Source: Yamagishiella unicocca (Eukaryota > Chlorophyta > Chlorophyceae > Chlamydomonadales > Volvocaceae). Taken from it: a stretch of 64,000 nt of DNA. A program made the position numbers and the translations under genes. Within the stretch, counting starts at the first letter, position 1. Each line of letters starts with the position of its first letter. The stretch lies in assembly GCA_003116995.1 (NCBI GenBank), contig BDSL01000008.1:868001-932000 (forward strand). Direction: 5' to 3'. Shown piece by piece: positions 58,901-64,000 of the stretch. A model generated the notes under the pieces. It worked only from the letters and a program-made list of their open reading frames with translations. It made no database searches and was not told the origin of the DNA.

Positions 58901-60250
58901 CCGCCACAGCCGCCTTCACCACGGGTGCCTTCCAAGCCCCTTGCACCAACCGATGCCAAGCCACCGCTGCCGGTCCAAACCAAGCCGCCACAGCCGCCTT
59001 CGCCACGGGTCCCTTCCAAACCCCTGGCACCAACCGATGCCAAGCCACCGCTGCCGGTCCAACCAAGCCGCCACGCCGCCTTCACCACGGTCCCTTCCAA
59101 GCCCCTTGCACCAACCGATGCCAAGCCACCGCTGCCGGTTCAAACCAAGCCGCCACAGCCGCCTTCACCACGGGTGCCTTCCAAGCCCCTCGCACCAACC
59201 GATGCCAAGCCACCGCTGCCGGTTCAAACCAAGCCGCCACAGCCGCCTTCACCACGGGTCCCTTCCAAGCCCCTTGCACCAACCGATGCCAAGCCACCGC
59301 TGCCGGTTCAAACCAAGCCGCCACAGCCGCCTTCACCACGGGTGCCTTCCAAGCCCCTCGCACCAACCGATGCCAAGCCACCGCTGCCGGTTCAAACCAA
59401 GCCGCCACAGCCGCCTTCACCACGGGTCCCTTCCAAGCCCCTCGCACCAACCGATGCCAAGCCACCGCTGCCGGTTCAAACCAAGCCGCCACAGCCGCCT
59501 TCGCCACGGGTGCCTTCCAAGCCCCTTGCACCAACCGATGCCAAGCCACCGCTGCCGGTTCAAACCAAGCCACCACAGCCGCCTTCACCACGGGTGCCTT
59601 CCAAGCCCCTTGCACCAACCGATGCCAAGCCACCGCTGCCGGTTCAAACCAAGCCGCCACAGCCGCCTTCACCACGGGTCCCTTCCAAGCCCCTCGCACC
59701 AACCGATGCCAAGCCACCGCTGCCGGTTCAAACCAAGCCGCCACAGCCGCCTTCGCCACGGGTGCCTTCCAAGCCCCTTGCACCAACCGATGCCAAGCCA
59801 CCGCTGCCGGTTCAAACCAAGCCATCACAGCCGCCTTCACCACGGGTGCCTTCCAAGCCCCTTGCACCAACCGATGCCAAGCCACCGCTGCCGGTTCAAA
59901 CCAAGCCACCACAGCCGCCTTCACCACGGGTCCCTTCCAAACCCCTTGCACCAACCGATGCCAAGCCACCGCTGCCGGTCCAAACCAAGCCGCCACAGCT
60001 GCCTTCGCCACGGGTGCCTTCCAAGCCCCTTGCACCAACCGATGCCAAGCCACCGCTGCCGGTTCAAACCAAGCCGCCACAGCCGCCTTCACCGCGGGTG
60101 CCTTCCAAGCCCCTTGCACCAACCGATGCCAAGCCGCCACCGCTGCCATCGCCGCCTCGTAGGCCAGCCAAACCACTGCTACCGCTCGCGCCGCTCAGGC
60201 CGCCATCACCAAGGCCTCCCTGCATCGGCGTTTTCTGCAATGTTGCTTGA
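52913..60250 (+). CDS. Secreted fasciclin (FAS1)-domain protein with giant proline-rich repeat tail
   Basis: Five exons in phase: 52913-52955, 53364-53587, 54066-54235, 54580-54661 and 54950-60250; 1939 residues. Exons 1 and 2 build a classic signal peptide (MATPRRVIMAILLLGLAG, then RATA before APAC). Residues about 28-185 form one FAS1 domain with both signature boxes: TVFLPTNRAWRKFF (H1) and VVHVIDTVLIYL (H2). An SPKPP extensin-type stretch follows (about 225-370), then 51 complete 28-residue units starting VPSKPLAPTDAKPPLPVQ, and a short end with two cysteines (CIGVFC). Intron 3 starts with GC (GCAAGC). Such FAS1/hydroxyproline-rich chimeras are secreted wall or matrix glycoproteins; prolines in SPK and SPR contexts are likely hydroxylated and glycosylated (inference). 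A tandem paralogue begins at 62480. Confidence 0.87.
55104..55545 (+). repeat. (SPKPP)n extensin-like coding repeat
   Basis: About 30 consecutive 15-bp units encoding KPPSP, with synonymous switches (AAGCCTCCGTCACCC versus AAGCCGCCATCACCG) in a 45- to 60-bp higher-order pattern. Confidence 0.9.
55817..60134 (+). repeat. 84-bp coding tandem repeat, 51 complete units plus one partial
   Basis: The first unit starts at 55817 and the last, partial one at 60098. The interval of 4281 bases equals 51 periods of 84 minus three bases, so the only length change in the whole array is one unit lacking three bases (59041-59100). Each unit encodes 28 residues beginning VPSKPLAPTDAK. Variation is almost entirely silent. 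Confidence 0.95.
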
Positions 60251-62479
60251 ACCCTTATAGCATAAGCAAGTAGCGCGGTTAGGACGGGCGCGGAAGAAAG
60301 TTGACTTTGGTATCTCTACCATCCGGGTGTAGCAAAGCGTACAATATTTGAAGCTTAGGTAGGAACTGATAGCATGAGTTTTTGTGACGGAGGCGTGTGA
60401 ACCATCACTGCGGATGGTTGAACGTGGTAGTAAAATGAGATTGAGAGGCATTGCGGGACGTGGCCGAGTGGACAGCATCTTGTCGTACATTGCAGAGTGT
60501 TGTGTCGGCCGTAGGTAGTCGACCTCCAAAATAGGGACAATAGTGTCCTTTGGGCGGTTAGGGTGGATAGCAGTCGAGGGAAGGTCCACACAATGTGCGA
60601 CAGTGTGCCCTACAGTTATGATGGAGTGCGATGCCGCAGATAGAATCGGTTATTTGCCCTCATCAAAGAGAATTTGTACATATCTATATCAGACGAGGGA
60701 GGCATGTAGATAGGCACCCTGCATATAGGTATAGGCGTGCGCGATGAATGAGGTCACGTGCACAGAGATTGCTTAGGGCGAGTTAACACGTGGCAACCAA
60801 CCATCTCGAGGCCGCAAAACTTTCGTAATGACATTTGACGCAAGTCGCTCGCATGGTTTCCACGCACATCATCAACACACGGTCATCACTCAATGCTGCA
60901 CTGAAACACTGAATTTTAACGATCGGGCCGTGCCATCCCGTATTTCAATAGGCTTTCGCATCTCATGCATCACTTATCATGGACTTCACGGTTGTACCTA
61001 CGTATCCAACGCGGCCAGCCAGCGGTGTGTTCTGATCGTGCATTTAGTTAGTAGCTAGACACGGTTCGGCCGCTTGGTACGTACGTCTTATTAGCTTCGG
61101 GTGACTATGAAATCAACTCGGTGCAGTGCCATCGTGAGCGGAGACCACTGTAACAACAGATATCATCCAAACTGAAGCGCAAGCGAGTTCGTTCGCAAAT
61201 ACATGGCGTCATCAGACAGGGCGGAGGCTCAGTAGTGTTGGGGACCTACAACCCGTCTAATTCAAAGGAGGTTTCAAGCAAGTAATCTGCGTTAGTTTGT
61301 ATGATCCGCATGGCCCTGCTGGTACGTTTCCCAGCCTGGGATGCCTCCTCGCTTCCTTCCAACCCTTTCCAAACACCGACAGACGCGGGACCGCTAACTG
61401 CCATTCGTGCCACATGGATCTGGGGTTTGCGCAGCCATGCAAGCAACCTTATGCGCCGTTCGGAGAACGAGGCATGAGGTACTGTTGTAGCATTACGTAG
61501 GGTGAAGGCGATAGTGCAGCGCGTGGCTGGCAGCGGGGGAAAAGACGGTTGCTGTCCAAAACCTACGTAGTGTTGGTCGCTGCTGTCGCTTATGGCGTGA
61601 ATTCAACTGCAATGTTAAACACCTGAAGCCGCCTGGCCGACGAGGTAGAATGTGTTGGAAGCGTGTAAAGTTCTGTCGCCGTTAGCCGCGACTGACTGCG
61701 ATAACTAGGCTGCTATTGCCGCCAGCGGGTTGCTCGTGAACCATAGCCACGGTGTCCTAAACCGTGGATCTGTTGCGCTGCTGCTGTTCGGGACAACTCA
61801 AGCCATGCGTACGCCGCGACAGATGACTGCACGCGTTCAATCCACCTGGCGTAGCACATGGCATCTAGTGCGAGGAGGGTCCCATCATCAGCATGTGTGG
61901 CCATGAGCTCCTTAGTGGACCAGCGCTAGGCAGCACGTACGCATGCCTATTACGCATCGCAGTGTCAACCGCCGTCTTAGAATCCGATACGCGGCGATGG
62001 TGCTCCTAGAAAGTGGCGAAAACGGCCTGGAAGTTGCCCTCATAAAGAAGCAGGGCGGCGCACGAGTCCGGCGCTTACTCGCCGGCAGCCAAAGGTGTAG
62101 TTGACGAGCGGAACCGACGCTGCGGCGAAGCTGCGACGCAACACGCGAACGAAGCCTGCTAAGAAAAGGAATATTGAAGAGGCAAAATAACTTGTATACC
62201 AGCCTACGTTATCAGCGTGCAGAGCAGAAAGGCTGGGAAGCGGCAAGCAAGGAACTGTCGGACAGATGGGCGTGCCACTAGAGGTCATGCGGAAGACATA
62301 GTCAGCTTTGGTACGACAACACAGAAGTTGAGCAACTGCGCCGCTTGCATAAATACGCAGCATGTCAGGAAAATAATCATCAACACCTTTTCCGTCCTGA
62401 TTTGATGAAATCTGGTGCTTGACGCACAACCATGCTTCAAGCTGGCGGCTTAAACCGCAGTAGACGAGGCGGAAACGCG
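60251..62479. other. Gene-free stretch between tandem paralogues
   Basis: Contains the 3'UTR of the fasciclin/proline-rich gene and the upstream region of its paralogue. Composition is less GC-rich. No phase-consistent exons or repeats were found. Confidence 0.45.
61149..61153 (+). terminator. TGTAA polyadenylation signal candidate, fasciclin/proline-rich gene
   Basis: First plus-strand TGTAA seen after the stop at 60250, giving a 3'UTR near 0.9 kb. Confidence 0.45.
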
Positions 62480-63792
62480 ATGACAAGCCCGCTGCTTATC
62501 ATTCTGCTGGCAGGAGTTCTTCTTCTGGGTACGTGACACCTTTGGTTGAGGGAGGGCCGACGGCCGAGGGCAGTATACCAACCGCTTTGCGTGCGACAAC
62601 ACCCTCGCCACTCGCTCTGTAGCACCAACTGCATGGATGGCCCATAGTGCTTTAGTGTGTTGGAAATGCCGCTACCATCGCAACGGCATGCTTGGGTTGA
62701 TACCTGGAGGGGACCTGAGCACAGGAGGATGTACGGATGTAGACGTTTAGGTGGTGTTGCAGCGGCAGCAAGCCTAGAGGAGCAGGCTCCAATCGGTGTT
62801 ACGTGCACGTAGGCGTTCTGTAAGGGTTTCTCCAATTTTTTTGATGCACTTCCATGCTCAGGAGACCGTAATGTGCCGTTATAAACATCAGGCATGTTCA
62901 AAGGCATGGCCCGTCAACTGACGAGCGCCTCCCCTGTCCTCAGGTCCTGTTATCGCCGCGCCGCCATGCGCGGAGCTTACCGAGTCCGGCGCCTCGTCGC
63001 CCCTGGCTGTCGCGGCGTCATGCCCGGATCTGTCCACCTCCCACGAGCTGCTGATGAAAGTTCCCGGCTACTACGGCGACTGGATGCTGCGGTGCCCTGG
63101 CGGCAACTGTGATGAAACTTCGCTCCCGCCGCGGACCGTGTTCCTACCGACGAACAGGGTGAGTAACGGCCAACTGATGAACGCATAACATTTGCGCTCG
63201 AACACCTTGTCAGCGGCTCTGGGTCGGAGGGTGCATACGCGGCCTCGCTACAGTTCAGCCGGCCGCGCGGCATACAGCGATGCGCGTAGGTAGTGCTTGC
63301 GTTGTTGGAACATCGATTGCTCTTGGTTTAATACATTGCTTTGTTGTATATTTTCATATAATGTTTAGAATGTCAGGCACGTTGGCACAAAAATGTGCAG
63401 TGTGACAAGGCGCGTCGCGCTCTCGCACACTTGCCGGTCCACTGGCCCCGAGACCCTGCTCGCATGCCTTCTTATCGGGGTGATGAATATTTTTAAGCGT
63501 TCGATCGACCGCGGCCAGAGATATAGTGAGGCGCAACAGTAAGCCGTAGGCACGTCTTGCATACGTGCGGTCTTCATCTGCCTGATGCCTGCTGGTGCCT
63601 GATGCCTGCCGTGCTCATGCAGGCATGGGCCAGGTTCTTCGCCTCTCTGGGAGAGGACCCTGATCCTGACCTGGTGGCGCTGCTGCAAGGCCACGCCCTG
63701 GGCTCTGCCCTCTTTGTCGACGACTTCCCCCAAGACATGCCCTCCACCCACAAGACGATGTTGTTGGGCGAAGCGAGGCTAGTGGTGCACAG
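62480..63792 (+). CDS. Paralogous fasciclin-domain protein, 5' part (runs off the window)
   Basis: Three exons in phase: 62480-62528, 62944-63158 and 63623-63792. The last ends at a GC donor (GCAAGC) at the same place as in the upstream paralogue, so the rest lies beyond 64000. Exon 1 encodes a different signal peptide (MTSPLLIILLAGVLLLG). Exon 2 encodes nearly the same residues as 53364-53587, including YYGDWMLRCPGGNCDE and TVFLPTNR. Exon 3 keeps length (170 nt) and LLQGHALGSALF but diverges elsewhere (SLGEDPDPDL for AAQDATSAPD). The second FAS1 box and any proline-rich tail are not in view. Role as for the paralogue: secreted wall-type protein, inferred. Confidence 0.82.
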
Positions 63793-64000
63793 GCAAGCGG
63801 AAAGCGGTAACACGCTGTACGGGAGCTAGCAGAGCCGCCCGCCTGCCTGGCTGGCCGCAGTGGAACAGTTGGGAGTTAGTAGGCGGGCGCTGCTCGCGTC
63901 ACGCTGATGCATGTGGTGCCATGTGTCAGGCCTGCCTCCTTAGGAACAACTCGGGGGGCAATGCATGGGCAGCATGGTCACGTGCAGCAGCAGCATGCGG

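Noticed and set aside
55746..60260. A 1504-codon open frame in the second plus frame, and minus-strand frames up to 1109 codons, across the repeat array
   Set aside because: The 84-bp period is a multiple of three and lacks stops in these frames, so one stop-free unit opens a whole frame. Only the first frame continues a signal peptide and FAS1 domain in phase and ends in a distinct C-terminus.

Overview
The window looks like nuclear DNA of a green alga of the Chlamydomonas/Volvox group. Coding sequence is very GC-rich with strong G/C at third positions. Genes are cut into many short exons with GTG(A/C)G donors. TGTAA polyadenylation signals follow several genes, many predicted proteins have organelle-type N-termini, and introns carry minisatellites and dispersed repeats. 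One gene encodes a giant hydroxyproline-rich wall-type protein. Single open frames are misleading here, so I rebuilt genes exon by exon, checking that splice phases match at every junction. No expression data or database search was available; family names come from motifs I recognise.

Layout: (1) 86-2857 (-) 5' part of a large two-membrane-segment protein leaving the window on the left; head-to-head with (2) 3559-6458 (+) chloroplast-type patatin-like lipase; (3) 7490-11021 (-) tRNase Z; 11.0-15.0 kb repeat-rich, with a possible LINE RNase H relic, a gene fragment (13724-14067 -) and a perfect 107-nt palindrome; (4) 15003-15671 (-) 129-aa coiled-coil membrane protein, head-to-head with (5) 16009-18695 (+) NAA40/NatD-type histone N-terminal acetyltransferase; (6) 21127-22225 (+) 114-aa basic protein; (7) 23291-26215 (-) zinc alcohol dehydrogenase-like enzyme, head-to-head with (8) 26565-32072 (+) a 1128-residue protein joining an Rpn10-type vWA domain to an Rpn13-type Pru domain; (9) 34776-35561 (-) plastid DnaJ-type zinc-finger membrane protein; (10) 35833-36618 (-) about 97-aa unknown; (11) 37571-43454 (-) calcineurin-like metallophosphoesterase, 13 exons; (12) 45343-50913 (-) KMO/UbiH-type FAD monooxygenase, 11 exons; (13) 52913-60250 (+) fasciclin-domain protein with a giant proline-rich tail of 51 exact 84-bp repeats; (14) 62480-63792 (+) start of its tandem paralogue, leaving the window on the right.

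This is ordinary eukaryotic gene territory, not a co-functional operon: the genes cover lipid, RNA, redox, proteasome and cell-wall roles. The most notable items are the Rpn10/Rpn13 chimera, the fasciclin/proline-rich repeat gene with signs of unequal exchange and gene conversion, GC-AG introns in three genes plus a paralogue, a 53-bp perfect inverted repeat in a probable 3'UTR, and an intron-associated repeat family.
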